From: Methanosarcina sp. KYL-1
GTDB taxonomy: Archaea > Halobacteriota > Methanosarcinia > Methanosarcinales > Methanosarcinaceae
Reading direction: 5' to 3'
Assembly: GCF_024372725.1 (NCBI RefSeq)
Contig: NZ_VOUA01000002.1
Location: 271,039 to 335,038 of the forward strand
Length of the DNA: 64,000 nt
Positions 36,338 to 44,384 of this stretch are shown here, piece by piece; positions within the stretch are counted from its first letter, which is position 1; each line of letters begins with the position of its first letter. The notes under the pieces were generated by a model, which did no database searches, was not told the DNA's origin, and worked only from the letters and a program-made list of their open reading frames with translations. The translations under genes were made by a program, and so were the position numbers.

Positions 36338-36881
36338 AATAATCTCTCCGGATGCGTGGGGGTACCGTTCTGCCCCATTATACGTGAAAATAAAAGGAAA
36401 GCAGAAAAACCCCGCTCAACCGTTTCAAGGGATTTCCAAGCGCTTTAGTGTGCTTATCCGGTCATGTCATCCGATCATTAATCAGACTATTCAATCGATT
36501 ATCCTGATCAGATCATCTGAACCCGATCATTCATTGGGTACGATCGCTCACTAAATACGATCATCCGTTAATCCGATGTCAGTTTACGGGAATTTACATG
36601 GACTCCGGAATGTTAACGGGTTATGTGTAAATAATTTGTATAGTTCAAATCGCTCTTGCAGCACAAATAACTTACACAACATTGGATAAATTATATAATA
36701 ATTTGCATAAAGATAGCCCCATATTTACGGGCTCTAACCTATAAAAGTCAATTCTACAGAAAAACCTTATTCTTTTTTTTAAAGATAAGAAGTTTTTTTT
36801 AGCGGATGAGCGGGACCTCTATCCGCACTTTCCCCGGAAAACGGGATTCAAGGGTATGGCATCCTTACTGCCAGAACCCAT
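36338..36881. other. Intergenic region upstream of alaS with GATC-rich repeats
   Basis: About 540 bases between alaS and the YhbY gene, both on the minus strand. Bases 36465-36575 hold a loose series of short ATCATCCGATCAT-type units (CCGATCATT, AGATCATCT, CCGATCATTC, ACGATCGCTC, ACGATCATCC). A hairpin GCGGAT/ATCCGC is at 36802-36826, after the YhbY stop. AT-rich tracts near 36690-36700 could be a promoter. No gene is apparent. Confidence 0.4.
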
Positions 36882-37142
36882 TTACCTGTACAGCACCACG
36901 GTCCTTCCACGCACCTCTATCAGGGTGGACTGGGTGGCTTCTGCCAGTTCTTCAGCTATGGTTTTCAGGTCTTTTCCGGCTTCGGCGCTTTTGAGCACCT
37001 TTACCTTTACAAGCCTGTTAGCCTTTATCTGCTTCTTCAATTCTTCGATCACAGAGTCACTTACACCGAACTTCCCTATATTGAGAATCGGGGAGAGTTT
37101 GTTTGCTTCAGCTTTCAACTGGTATAGTTTGTCTTTGTCCAT
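36882..37142 (-). CDS. YhbY-type CRM domain RNA-binding protein
   Basis: An 86-residue protein that is a single CRM/YhbY domain: LKAEANKLSPILNIGKFGVS, then IEELKKQIKANRLVKVKVLK and the end EVRGRTVVLYR. Such proteins bind rRNA and associate with pre-50S ribosomes in bacteria; archaeal ones are presumed similar. The GxxG loop of the domain appears as NIGKFG. It stands upstream of alaS on the same strand but 540 bases away. Confidence 0.9.
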   Translation of the reverse strand: MDKDKLYQLKAEANKLSPILNIGKFGVSDSVIEELKKQIKANRLVKVKVLKSAEAGKDLKTIAEELAEATQSTLIEVRGRTVVLYR

Positions 37143-37553
37143 TGCCCTTCCTCATATCTGAATCAAGATGAAAATAACGGCCTCTCTTCGAAGCTATTTT
37201 GGAAATTATTTTGGAAATTATTTTGGAAACAATTTACCCTGGGTCATGGGCTTTCCCCTTCTCTCATCTCAACCCCTATATCAATATTTCCCGGTCAACC
37301 ACCCCCTACTTAAAGTAGAATGCTCCCCCCATCTCCCAGCTACCTGAGCCGTGTGCCATAAAATGGCTGACAACAGCCCTAAAATAACGCGGCTTCCGGC
37401 CTGCTTTCTCGTGAACAAACTCTAATTAAAAAAAATTCGAAATCTTTATCATAGTTAGGTATCCACATACTACTTAGAATATAAACTCCCGTTTTAGAGC
37501 ATAATCTAGAGTATAAAAACCCCATTCCGAAAAATTCTGGCTGGCGAAGGCAA
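37143..37553. other. Intergenic region between YhbY gene and FilR1-like regulator
   Basis: Divergent promoters. A short tandem repeat TTATTTTGGAAA occurs three times at about 37194-37231. Beyond that the sequence is AT-rich with no ORF or RNA gene recognised. Confidence 0.4.
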
Positions 37554-38369
37554 ATGAACCCCGGCTTAATTGACCTGATCTTGTTTTCTGAAAAGAGAAA
37601 AGCGTTTCTCTTATTCCTGAGAGAGGGACCAAAAAGCAGCAAAGAAATCCTCGACCAGCTCCAGGTCCCCCGTACTTCCATTCTCCCCCAGATAAAGAAA
37701 CTAAAAGAACAGAACCTGGTAATCCACGAAGATGGAATGTACCGCCTCACCCAGATAGGAGAAATTATTGTAGAAAAAATGAAGCCCCTTCTGGAAACCC
37801 TCGATGTGTTCGAGAAGGACGAGGAGTTCTGGATTGACAGGAAACTCTCTTCGATCCCTCCCCATTTGATAAAAAGGATTAACGAGCTGGAAGACTATAA
37901 CCTCATAGAACCTGACCTGAGCCATGCCTTTGACCTGAATCCCGAATTCATAAAGTACGTCTCAGACTCAAGCCGGATCCATATGCTCCTCTCCTACTTT
38001 CACCCGCAGCTCCCGATTTTGTTCCTGGAGCTCGCCGGGAAGGGCATTGAAATTTCCCTTGTCTTAAGCGAATCCGTATACTCAAGGTTTGCAGAAGATT
38101 TCGGAAAAGAAGGGGAAGAATTCCTTAAAATGAACCACACCGGCCTCTTTGTTCTGGATAAAAAAGCAACAGAAATCCCTGCAGTCATCGTGGCCTCAGA
38201 CAACATAATGATCCTCGGGTTGTTCAATGAAAACGGGAGATTCGACCGCCAGTACTTAACAAGCTTTGAGCCCGATGCCATAAAATGGGGAGAAGAGCTG
38301 TTCGAGTACTATATGGGAATGGCCAGGGAAACACAAGCATGCAGGAGAAATCAAAGGTTAAGTGAATAG
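37554..38369 (+). CDS. FilR1-like winged-helix regulator
   Basis: A 271-residue paralogue of the regulator at 23825. The winged helix is FLLFLREGPKSSKEILDQLQ, then LPQIKKLKEQNLVIHEDGMY. The FilR1-type domain follows (LSSIPPHLIKRINELEDYNL; FAEDFGKEGEEFLKMNHTGL; YLTSFEPDAIKWGEELFEYY). The stop is TAG, followed by a repeated AGTGAATAGGRAGGTACC. It may regulate its own gene or nearby operons, such as feoB downstream, but nothing in the sequence proves this. Confidence 0.85.
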   Translation: MNPGLIDLILFSEKRKAFLLFLREGPKSSKEILDQLQVPRTSILPQIKKLKEQNLVIHEDGMYRLTQIGEIIVEKMKPLLETLDVFEKDEEFWIDRKLSSIPPHLIKRINELEDYNLIEPDLSHAFDLNPEFIKYVSDSSRIHMLLSYFHPQLPILFLELAGKGIEISLVLSESVYSRFAEDFGKEGEEFLKMNHTGLFVLDKKATEIPAVIVASDNIMILGLFNENGRFDRQYLTSFEPDAIKWGEELFEYYMGMARETQACRRNQRLSE

Positions 38370-38708
38370 GAAGGTACCAGTGAATAGGGAGGTACCGGAA
38401 AATTTCAGGAAATCTGCGGGCTGGCTGCAAACAGCTGAGAGGGGCAGCAGGGCGGACCCAGCAGGGAAAGGGTTTCGAATGGACTTTTTTCAGACTTATC
38501 CTTGAGTTTTCAAACAACATTCTGAATTTTTATGAGGCTTCCATGGCACCCATACTTATAGAGATTCACAGTTAACAGCGTGAATGAGGAAGAGTGGGGC
38601 TAAACCAAAGGAGTGAAGTTGGATGAACATCAGGGCGTGATCTTTAAATATTAGGTATACCTAAATACGAACAAAAAAGTTAGGTTGCCCTAAAAAAGAG
38701 AAAGGAAC
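38370..38708 (+). other. Intergenic region upstream of the feo operon
   Basis: The left part carries two tandem copies of AGTGAATAGG(A/G)AGGTACC around the regulator's stop. The right part (38640-38708) is the iron-responsive promoter of feoB, listed separately. No gene is apparent. Confidence 0.45.
38643..38693 (+). promoter_or_regulatory. feo promoter with two DtxR-like iron boxes
   Basis: A TATA-like TTTAAATA (38643-38650) adjoins TTAGGTATACCTAA (38651-38664), a perfect 14-base palindrome. A second box, TTAGGTTGCCCTAA (38680-38693), keeps the TTAGG/CCTAA arms; the centres are 29 bases apart. TTAGG-n-CCTAA is the DtxR/IdeR operator type, so binding of an iron-loaded repressor here would block feoB. 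AAAGGA for feoB follows. Confidence 0.75.
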
Positions 38709-40832
38709 ATGAAATTGCCGTTCATTTATCCCGGAGCAGAGTGCTCCTGCAGGAAAAAGGGATGCAAACAGGAAAGCCGGATGCCGAAAATAGTACTTGT
38801 GGGGAACCCCAACGTAGGCAAAAGCAGCCTCTTCAACTCCCTCTCCGGGAGTTACACAGTGGTCTCCAACTACCCGGGGACCTCCGTAGAGATCAGCAGG
38901 GGAAAAGGCAGGACAGGAGAAAAGGAATACGAGATAATCGATACCCCCGGGATGTATTCCCTGCTTCCTGTAAGCGAAGAGGAGAGGGTTTCCCAGCGCC
39001 TGCTCTTTGAGGAAACACCTTTTGTCTGCCTGCACGTGGTGGACGCCAGAAACCTCAGGCGTATGCTTTCCCTTACACTGCAGCTTCTTGAGGCGGAGCT
39101 CCCCCTTATCCTCGTGCTGAACATGATGGACGAAGCAGAGGAAAGGGGAGTTGAAATAGACAGCCGAAAACTAAGCCAGCTCCTCGGGGTCCCGGTTGTT
39201 GGCACGGTCTCGAACGAAGGTAAAGGCATAAAGGAACTTAAAGCTGCAATTGAAGAGTTCAGCCCCTCAAAAACCGTGAAAAAAATCGAGTATGGTGCAG
39301 AGATCGAGCCATATCTTGCGGAAATTGGGAACCTGCCGGAAACGGGAGGAGAATCCCGCATCTCTACAAGAGCGCTGGGGGCCCTGCTGCTCCAGGAAGA
39401 CAAAACAGCCCTCGAATGGGTTTGCAGGGACGAAAAATTAACCAAAGAGGCCGGATGCCCGGAAAAAAGTTTTTCCAGGCTGCAGCAGCTCACGGAAGAG
39501 GCTTCAAGAAAGGCAGGAGCCCCCCTCCACTACCTGATAGCCCTTAAGCGCCAGGAATATGTGAATGAGATCGTGGAGCAGGTGATGACCTTTTCAGGAA
39601 CCAAGAATGAGACAGGAAAGGAAAAAGAAGAGGAAGAAGAGGAAATTTACGGCCCCCTTACCGGAAAAGCAAAACACGGGGCTAAAAAACTCATGCTTGC
39701 GGAGAAGGTAGACAGCATACTCACCCACCCCGTGCTCGGGATCCCGGTGCTGCTCCTGGTCCTGTACTTCGGGCTCTACCGCTTCGTAGGGGTCTTTGCA
39801 GCCGGGACGGTAGTGGATTTCCTGGAAAATACGGTTTTCGGGGAACACATTAACCCGTGGATAACCTCCCGGTTCACAGCCCTTGTGCCTTTCCCCCTGC
39901 TGCAGGACCTCTTTGTCGGGGAATATGGGATCATTACCCAGGCCGCAACCTATGCAATAGCGCTTATCCTCCCTATCGTGGGAGCGTTTTTCCTGGTGTT
40001 TTCCATTATCGAAGACACAGGATACCTCCCCAGGCTCGGCCTGCTCGTGGACGGCATGTTCAAAAAAATAGGGCTTAGCGGAAGGGCAGTAATCCCCATG
40101 GTCCTGGGCTTTGGCTGTTCCACCATGGCAACGATGGTTACCCGGACCCTTGAGACAAAGCGGGAGCGGCTCATCGCAAACCTCCTGCTCGCCCTTGCAA
40201 TCCCCTGTTCGGCCCAGCTGGGAATCATCCTTTCCGTCCTTTCGGGAAGCCCGAGGGCGCTTCTGGCCTGGGCAGGCGTGATCTGCCTTGAGTTTGTCCT
40301 CATAGGATACCTGGCTTCAAAGGTCCTGCCCGGCAGGAACCCCACTTTCATCCTCGAACTTCCCCCTCTCAGGTGGCCGAAGCTTTCGAACATAGCCGTA
40401 AAGACCTACTCAAGGATGCACTGGTACTTCCTGGAAGTCCTGCCCCTCTTCGTCCTGGCCAGCGTCCTGATCTGGATCGGAAGGCTCACGGGCCTCTTTG
40501 CCCTGGCCCTGAAAGTGATGGAATACCCGACCCTCTGGATAGGCCTGCCCCCTGATGCGGCAGTGGTCTTTCTCTTCGGGTTTTTCAGGAGAGACTTCGG
40601 GGCAGCCGGGCTCTACGGGATGTATGATTCCGGAGCCCTGACGGCAGTCCAGCTCCTGGTTGCCGCAGTCACCCTGACCCTGTTCATGCCCTGCATCGCC
40701 CAGTTCATGATGACGGTAAAAGAAAGGGGGCTGAAAACCGCCCTTGCAATCTCTGCCTTCATTTTCCCCTTCGCCTTCCTCTCAGGCTATATGGTCAGCA
40801 CCCTGCTGGCTGCCCTGGGGGTGAGCATGTGA
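38709..40832 (+). CDS. feoB: Ferrous iron transporter FeoB
   Basis: A 707-residue membrane protein importing Fe(II). The N-terminal G domain shows G1 GNPNVGKSSLFN, G3 DTPGMYSL and G4 NMMDEAE, and needs GTP. The membrane part has gate motifs VLGFGCSTMATMVTRTLETK and LAIPCSAQLGII and about nine to ten helices. An unusual 24-residue leader holds three cysteines (AECSCRKKGC) that might bind metal. It is first in a feoB, zinc-ribbon, feoA operon behind iron boxes; the next gene overlaps its stop. Confidence 0.95.
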   Translation: MKLPFIYPGAECSCRKKGCKQESRMPKIVLVGNPNVGKSSLFNSLSGSYTVVSNYPGTSVEISRGKGRTGEKEYEIIDTPGMYSLLPVSEEERVSQRLLFEETPFVCLHVVDARNLRRMLSLTLQLLEAELPLILVLNMMDEAEERGVEIDSRKLSQLLGVPVVGTVSNEGKGIKELKAAIEEFSPSKTVKKIEYGAEIEPYLAEIGNLPETGGESRISTRALGALLLQEDKTALEWVCRDEKLTKEAGCPEKSFSRLQQLTEEASRKAGAPLHYLIALKRQEYVNEIVEQVMTFSGTKNETGKEKEEEEEEIYGPLTGKAKHGAKKLMLAEKVDSILTHPVLGIPVLLLVLYFGLYRFVGVFAAGTVVDFLENTVFGEHINPWITSRFTALVPFPLLQDLFVGEYGIITQAATYAIALILPIVGAFFLVFSIIEDTGYLPRLGLLVDGMFKKIGLSGRAVIPMVLGFGCSTMATMVTRTLETKRERLIANLLLALAIPCSAQLGIILSVLSGSPRALLAWAGVICLEFVLIGYLASKVLPGRNPTFILELPPLRWPKLSNIAVKTYSRMHWYFLEVLPLFVLASVLIWIGRLTGLFALALKVMEYPTLWIGLPPDAAVVFLFGFFRRDFGAAGLYGMYDSGALTAVQLLVAAVTLTLFMPCIAQFMMTVKERGLKTALAISAFIFPFAFLSGYMVSTLLAALGVSM

Positions 40833-40993
40833 TCTGCCTCCTCTGCGGACACGAATTCGAGAAAGCGGATGAAACGAAATGTACCGGCTGTGGGAAATTC
40901 AGGAACTGCAGTAAGCAGTGCTGCCCCTCCTGCGGGTACGAAGTTGTAAAAGAAGCAAAGGTAATACGACTCATAAGGAGCCTGTTCAAATAA
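40829..40993 (+). CDS. 54-residue cysteine-rich zinc-ribbon protein in feo operon
   Basis: A small gene starting at GTG 40829, inside the feoB stop (ATGTGA). It begins MICLLCGHEFEKADETKC and has eight cysteines, at residues 3, 6, 18, 21, 27, 31, 32 and 35, in CxxC and CCPSC patterns. A basic tail ends IRLIRSLFK. Such a protein could bind zinc or an iron-sulfur cluster and act like FeoC, helping or sensing FeoB, but it is not homologous to bacterial FeoC by eye. Overlap with feoB implies coupled translation. Confidence 0.8.
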   Translation: MICLLCGHEFEKADETKCTGCGKFRNCSKQCCPSCGYEVVKEAKVIRLIRSLFK

Positions 40994-41009
40994 TACGACT
41001 CATAAGGAG
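40962..41009 (+). repeat. Direct repeat carrying the feoA ribosome site
   Basis: TAATACGACTCATAAGGAG occurs twice, at 40962-40980 and 40991-41009. The first copy is within the end of the zinc-ribbon gene; the second holds its stop and supplies AAGGAG for feoA. A short local duplication probably created the ribosome site. Confidence 0.9.
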
Positions 41010-41017
41010 ACAATCAA

Positions 41018-41281
41018 ATGAAAATTCAAACAAAAATTGAAAACACACCTCTTTCCCCGGAGGCTACCAGGCTTTCCTCAATGGAAACGAAAAGAAGAGG
41101 AAAAATCTCCGCCCTGGAAACGAAAAACCCGGGGATCCTGCAAAAACTGATGGCAATGGGCGTCCTCCCCGGAATGCCCGTTACCCTCCTGCGAAGGGTG
41201 CCTTCCTACATCTTTGAGGTGGACCAGACCCGCTATGCAGTAGACAGGGAAATAGCAGACCACATTTACGTCAGCTACTGA
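41018..41281 (+). CDS. feoA: FeoA domain protein
   Basis: An 87-residue SH3-like cytoplasmic protein. Family marks are ILQKLMAMGVLPGMPVTLLR and RRVPSYIFEVDQTRYAVDRE, ending IADHIYV. FeoA partners FeoB in Fe(II) uptake and may control its GTPase. A ~25-residue N-terminal lead without homology is present. It is last in the operon and is followed by a strong hairpin terminator. Confidence 0.92.
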   Translation: MKIQTKIENTPLSPEATRLSSMETKRRGKISALETKNPGILQKLMAMGVLPGMPVTLLRRVPSYIFEVDQTRYAVDREIADHIYVSY

Positions 41282-41307
41282 ACCCTGCCGGGAAAAGAAG
41301 AAAAAAG

Positions 41308-41339
41308 ATTTATGTTTTAGCCTAAAACATAAATTTTTT
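41308..41339 (+). terminator. Terminator of the feo operon
   Basis: ATTTATGTTTT (41308-41318) and AAAACATAAAT (41324-41334) make an 11-bp stem with loop AGCCT, continuing into a T run (41334-41339). Confidence 0.75.
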
Positions 41340-41396
41340 GATAAAACGTGGAGGCAGAAGTTTTTGGGCAGATTTTCTCAGTGAATGTTTTGTTTT

Positions 41397-41852
41397 TTAA
41401 GGTTCTTGTTTCTGGGGCCCTATCCGGGTTTTGCTTTTGTGCACTTCAACTCCATCTTCGTCTTCGATCAGGACTTCGATTTCATAGCTGGTATCTGGCT
41501 TTTTCGGGACCCTCATTATAATCGGGGTATGGGTTGAAACTTCTTCGTAATAGATTTTCTCAGCACTTTCCAGAGTGGTTCCGTTTTCTTTTATTTCGAA
41601 GCTAAAGTAGTAATTGGCGGTCGCATTGGAGGCTTTAGGAATAAATAAGAAGGCAAAATGGTCGTCATACGCCCAGACCTCTTCCAGAAACACATCCCCA
41701 ATCAGGCTTCTTTCCTCGAATTCTGTATATATCTCTGATGAATAATCGGATGGATAAGTGACGATAAAACTTCCCCCACCAGTGACAAAAATACCTCCGA
41801 CAATTATTATCAGAAGTAAAAGAAAAGTCAACACTAATTTCAATTTTTCCAT
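41397..41852 (-). CDS. Membrane-anchored extracellular protein, paralogue of 52839
   Basis: A 151-residue protein with an N-terminal anchor (LTFLLLLIIIVGGIFVTGGG) and a small beta-rich outer domain. Shared blocks with the protein at 52839 are YDDHFAFLFIPKASNATANY against YEDHFVFRYIPRNPNATIDC, and NGTTLESAEKIYYEEVS against NTLESADNKYYDGVS. Both end in a strand like YEIEVLIEDEDGVEVHKS. The family was not recognised. It converges on the feo operon. Confidence 0.65.
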   Translation of the reverse strand: MEKLKLVLTFLLLLIIIVGGIFVTGGGSFIVTYPSDYSSEIYTEFEERSLIGDVFLEEVWAYDDHFAFLFIPKASNATANYYFSFEIKENGTTLESAEKIYYEEVSTHTPIIMRVPKKPDTSYEIEVLIEDEDGVEVHKSKTRIGPQKQEP

Positions 41853-41902
41853 AAACCTTTCTCCCTCACATTGACTCTATATTGCTCAGGATTAATAAAT
41901 AT

Positions 41903-42016
41903 AGGACTTACGCACTTGAGGTGTGAAATAAAGCACATGAGGCCTTATCACGATTATTGTGATTATACAGTTAAGTGTTTTCCGCTTTTGTTTTTTAGTT
42001 CAACTGCGTAAGTCCT
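41903..42016. mobile_element. 114-bp MITE-like element with terminal inverted repeats
   Basis: The left end AGGACTTACGCACTTGA (41903-41919) is matched by the complement of the right end TCAACTGCGTAAGTCCT (42000-42016) with one mismatch in 17. The interior is AT-rich and carries no ORF. Ends of the AGGACTTACGCA type are familiar from IS elements of archaea and cyanobacteria. This looks like a non-autonomous derivative moved by a transposase elsewhere in the genome. No clear target duplication is visible. Confidence 0.72.
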
Positions 42017-42292
42017 GAAATATATAACCTCAAGTATTTCTGTTCCCAATCCATTGGTCATGGTTAAGGAATTTTCCTGCCTGAAAGCTAGCTATTTTGC
42101 ACTGGAAGCCTGCCTTATATTTTGCTCTCTTTACATGAAATCGAGATCTTGATCCAGTCCACAATACATTGAAAATTTAGATAACTGTTGTGGAAATGAG
42201 AGCAACTTGTCACGAATCCTCACTTAACCGAAGACGCATGAGAAGCATTCAAAAAACGCACATGATATCTTTGAATAACAGGCACAAAGAAA

Positions 42293-42316
42293 TGAAAGTA
42301 CTTAAAAGTACTTTCA
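42293..42316. terminator. Perfect palindromic hairpin downstream of moaB
   Basis: TGAAAGTACTT and AAGTACTTTCA form an 11-bp stem with a two-base centre. It lies about 50 bases after the moaB stop on its strand and may end that transcript, though no long T run follows. Confidence 0.4.
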
Positions 42317-42367
42317 TGCCAAAGAGAATAATTCAAGGAAATAATTCAAGGAAATAATTTGAGGGAA

Positions 42368-42907
42368 TTATTCCCCCACATGCCTGACAATATGTCCCGC
42401 TTCCGGGATGATGATACTGGAGAGGGCAAGCTTCACCGCGTTCGGGGACCCCGGCAGGCAGAACACGGCTTTTCCTTTTATGACGCCTGCAGCCGCCCTG
42501 GTCAGGATTACCGCGGTCCCGATCTCTTCAAGGCTCATGTACCTGAAAAGTTCCCCGAATCCAGGGATTTCCTTCTCAAAGAGGGGGGAAAGGGACTCCA
42601 GAGTCAGGTCTTTTGGGGCAAGGCCTGTGCCTCCGGTGGTAAGCACAAGGGCCGAGGGGCCGGAAAGGGCGGCGGAAACGGCTTCGACAATTGCATTTCT
42701 TTCGTCGGGGACGAGCCTGTAAAAAGGCACGGTGTGCCCGCCTGCTTCCAGGAGGTCCTTCATGGCTTTTCCGGAGAGGTCTTCCGCCTCTTCAGGAGAG
42801 GAGGCATTTCCGTATTTTTCATGCCTTGAGCTTGAAATCGTAATTACCGCAAAGGGATAGGACTTTTTGGCGTCCTTTTTGTGGATTTCGGGTGTGGATT
42901 CTTTCAT
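42368..42907 (-). CDS. moaB: Molybdenum cofactor biosynthesis protein MoaB
   Basis: A 179-residue MoaB/Mog-fold protein. It binds molybdopterin and, in archaea, is thought to adenylylate it before metal insertion. It has FAVITISSSRH at the start of the domain, the signature VLTTGGTGLAPKDLTLESL, the loop YMSLEEIGTAVILTRAAAGV and FCLPGSPNAVKLAL. A ~15-residue charged leader precedes the fold. It works in the same broad cofactor pathway as the FdhD homologue at 7625, though far from it. Confidence 0.9.
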   Translation of the reverse strand: MKESTPEIHKKDAKKSYPFAVITISSSRHEKYGNASSPEEAEDLSGKAMKDLLEAGGHTVPFYRLVPDERNAIVEAVSAALSGPSALVLTTGGTGLAPKDLTLESLSPLFEKEIPGFGELFRYMSLEEIGTAVILTRAAAGVIKGKAVFCLPGSPNAVKLALSSIIIPEAGHIVRHVGE

Positions 42908-42961
42908 ACCCCCTGCTTATGAGCCCATACATTAATACTTTATCAGCTCCATGCCCAGAGT

Positions 42962-44095
42962 ATGCGCATACTTGCAGCGGACATCGGGACAGGCACACAG
43001 GACATCCTGCTTTTTGATTCGGGAAAAGAAATGGAAAACAGCCTGGTAATGGTCATGCCTTCTCCTACACAGGTCATTGCGGAAAAGGTGAGGAAGGCAA
43101 CGAGAGAAGGAAAGGATATCGTGCTTACCGGGACCATCATGGGGGGAGGGCCTTCGGGGTGGGCTATAAGGGCTCACATGGAGGCGGGCTTTTCTGTATA
43201 TGCAACGGAGAAAGCCGCCCTTACAATCCACGACAACCTTGAGAGAGTAAAATCCTTCGGGGTTCGGATAGTCTCCGAAGAGGAGGCAAAAAAACTCGCC
43301 GCCTCCGGGAGTGCTGTAGAAATCGTTATGCAGGACTTCGACCCCGGGACGGTTTCAAAAGCCCTTTCAGGCTTTGAGGTCTCAATGCCCGGAAACTTTG
43401 CAGTTGCGGTGCAGGACCACGGAAACGCCCCCGACAAAAGCAACAGGGTATTCCGCTTCGAGCTTTTCAGGGAGTTCATAGAGAAAGGAGGGGAACTTGG
43501 ACGTTTCGTCTATAGGCCTGAGGAAATCCCGGCAGCCTTCACCCGCATGAAAGCCCAGGCTGACTCCCTCCTGAAAACAACCCTGAGAACAGAGGATGCC
43601 ACGGAGCCCCGGGCGGTATTCATGGACACCGGGCCTGCCGCAATCTTCGGGGCGCTCACGGACCCTGCGGCCCTTCAGCCCGCGCTTGTGGTGAACATAG
43701 GAAACGGGCACACTCTCGGGGCGCTTGTGATTGAAAACAGGGTAACTGCCCTCTTTGAGCACCACAGTTCCCTCATGGACCCGGAAAAACTGCAGGACTA
43801 CATAATCAGGCTTGCTGACGGAAAACTAGGGTTTGACGAGGTCTTTGAGGACGGAGGACACGGGGCGTATGTAAAGGAAGCCCCGGGCTTTGAACAAGTG
43901 CGCTCGGTAATGGTAACCGGCCCGAAAAGGGGGATGCTTGAGAAACTTTCCGGACAGGAAATCCGGCCCGAGATTTCAAAGAAACTGCATTTTGCCGCAC
44001 CTTTCGGGAGCATGATGCTTTCGGGCTGTTTCGGGCTTCTTGCAGGATTTTTTGAGAAATACCCGGATACATCAATAAAACTTATAAACCACTAA
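42962..44095 (+). CDS. DUF1786 family actin-like ATPase fold protein
   Basis: A 377-residue protein. Its start MRILAADIGTGTQDILLFD is a phosphate-1 loop of the actin/Hsp70/sugar kinase fold. The second phosphate site is PALVVNIGNGHTLGALVIEN, and VMVTGPKRGML may be the adenosine motif. Bodies in between include TIMGGGPSGWAIRAHMEAGF. This matches DUF1786, a methanogen family of unknown substrate, sometimes labelled a pyruvate-formate-lyase-activating-like protein without proof. It is divergent from moaB with a 54-base gap, so a shared promoter region is likely. Confidence 0.75.
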   Translation: MRILAADIGTGTQDILLFDSGKEMENSLVMVMPSPTQVIAEKVRKATREGKDIVLTGTIMGGGPSGWAIRAHMEAGFSVYATEKAALTIHDNLERVKSFGVRIVSEEEAKKLAASGSAVEIVMQDFDPGTVSKALSGFEVSMPGNFAVAVQDHGNAPDKSNRVFRFELFREFIEKGGELGRFVYRPEEIPAAFTRMKAQADSLLKTTLRTEDATEPRAVFMDTGPAAIFGALTDPAALQPALVVNIGNGHTLGALVIENRVTALFEHHSSLMDPEKLQDYIIRLADGKLGFDEVFEDGGHGAYVKEAPGFEQVRSVMVTGPKRGMLEKLSGQEIRPEISKKLHFAAPFGSMMLSGCFGLLAGFFEKYPDTSIKLINH

Positions 44096-44123
44096 GTAGT
44101 AGGGAGTAAGTCACCTAAGCCCG

Positions 44124-44220
44124 GGATATATAAAAATTCATAGACTGCAAAGGGTTCAGGCCCGGAAACCCCCTCCGGAGGAACTCGATAATGCGGGAGG
44201 TCCCTGCCCGCCCGGGGTTA
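44124..44220 (+). ncRNA. Possible structured RNA (candidate)
   Basis: A strong TATA box (GGATATATAAAA, 44124-44135) stands ~20 bases before a GC-rich island (44154-44220) in AT-rich surroundings. The island contains CCTCCGGAGG (44172-44181), AACCCC/GGGGTT and CCCGG/CCGGG complementary arms. It is not the promoter nearest to rpl10e, which has its own TATA box at about 44249. No known RNA family was recognised. Confidence 0.3.
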
Positions 44221-44384
44221 CAGATAAATGTAAATATAGGCAGGTATCTTTATATGCACATATCTCCATGCTAAACGGTTTGCCAAGCAGTTTTTTGCTA
44301 ATGTCGTGCAAACACTTCCAGCCGGAAACAGTTCTATTATAAGAAATTACAATCAAAATCATCACTTTCAGGAGAATCAAGCTA

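Larger units (their letters stand above)
41853..42367. other. Intergenic region holding a MITE-like element and relic sequence
   Basis: Over 500 bases without a gene. It holds the inverted-repeat element at 41903-42016 and a perfect hairpin at 42293-42316. Between them (42030-42290) is low-complexity sequence with no intact frame; it may be the remains of a mobile element. Confidence 0.5.

Noticed and set aside
36802..36826. GCGGAT/ATCCGC hairpin as a terminator for the YhbY gene
   Set aside because: On the minus strand the stem is followed by an A run, not a T run. It is noted only as a hairpin.
38367..38480. Pyrrolysine read-through of the TAG ending the second FilR1-like regulator
   Set aside because: The family domain is complete before the TAG. 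The sequence after it contains a second TAG and a short direct repeat and is not protein-like.
40962..41009. TAATACGACTCA resembles the core of the T7 promoter
   Set aside because: Twelve bases match, but the downstream CTATAG part is absent. No phage polymerase context exists, and the sequence works as the end of a gene plus a ribosome site.
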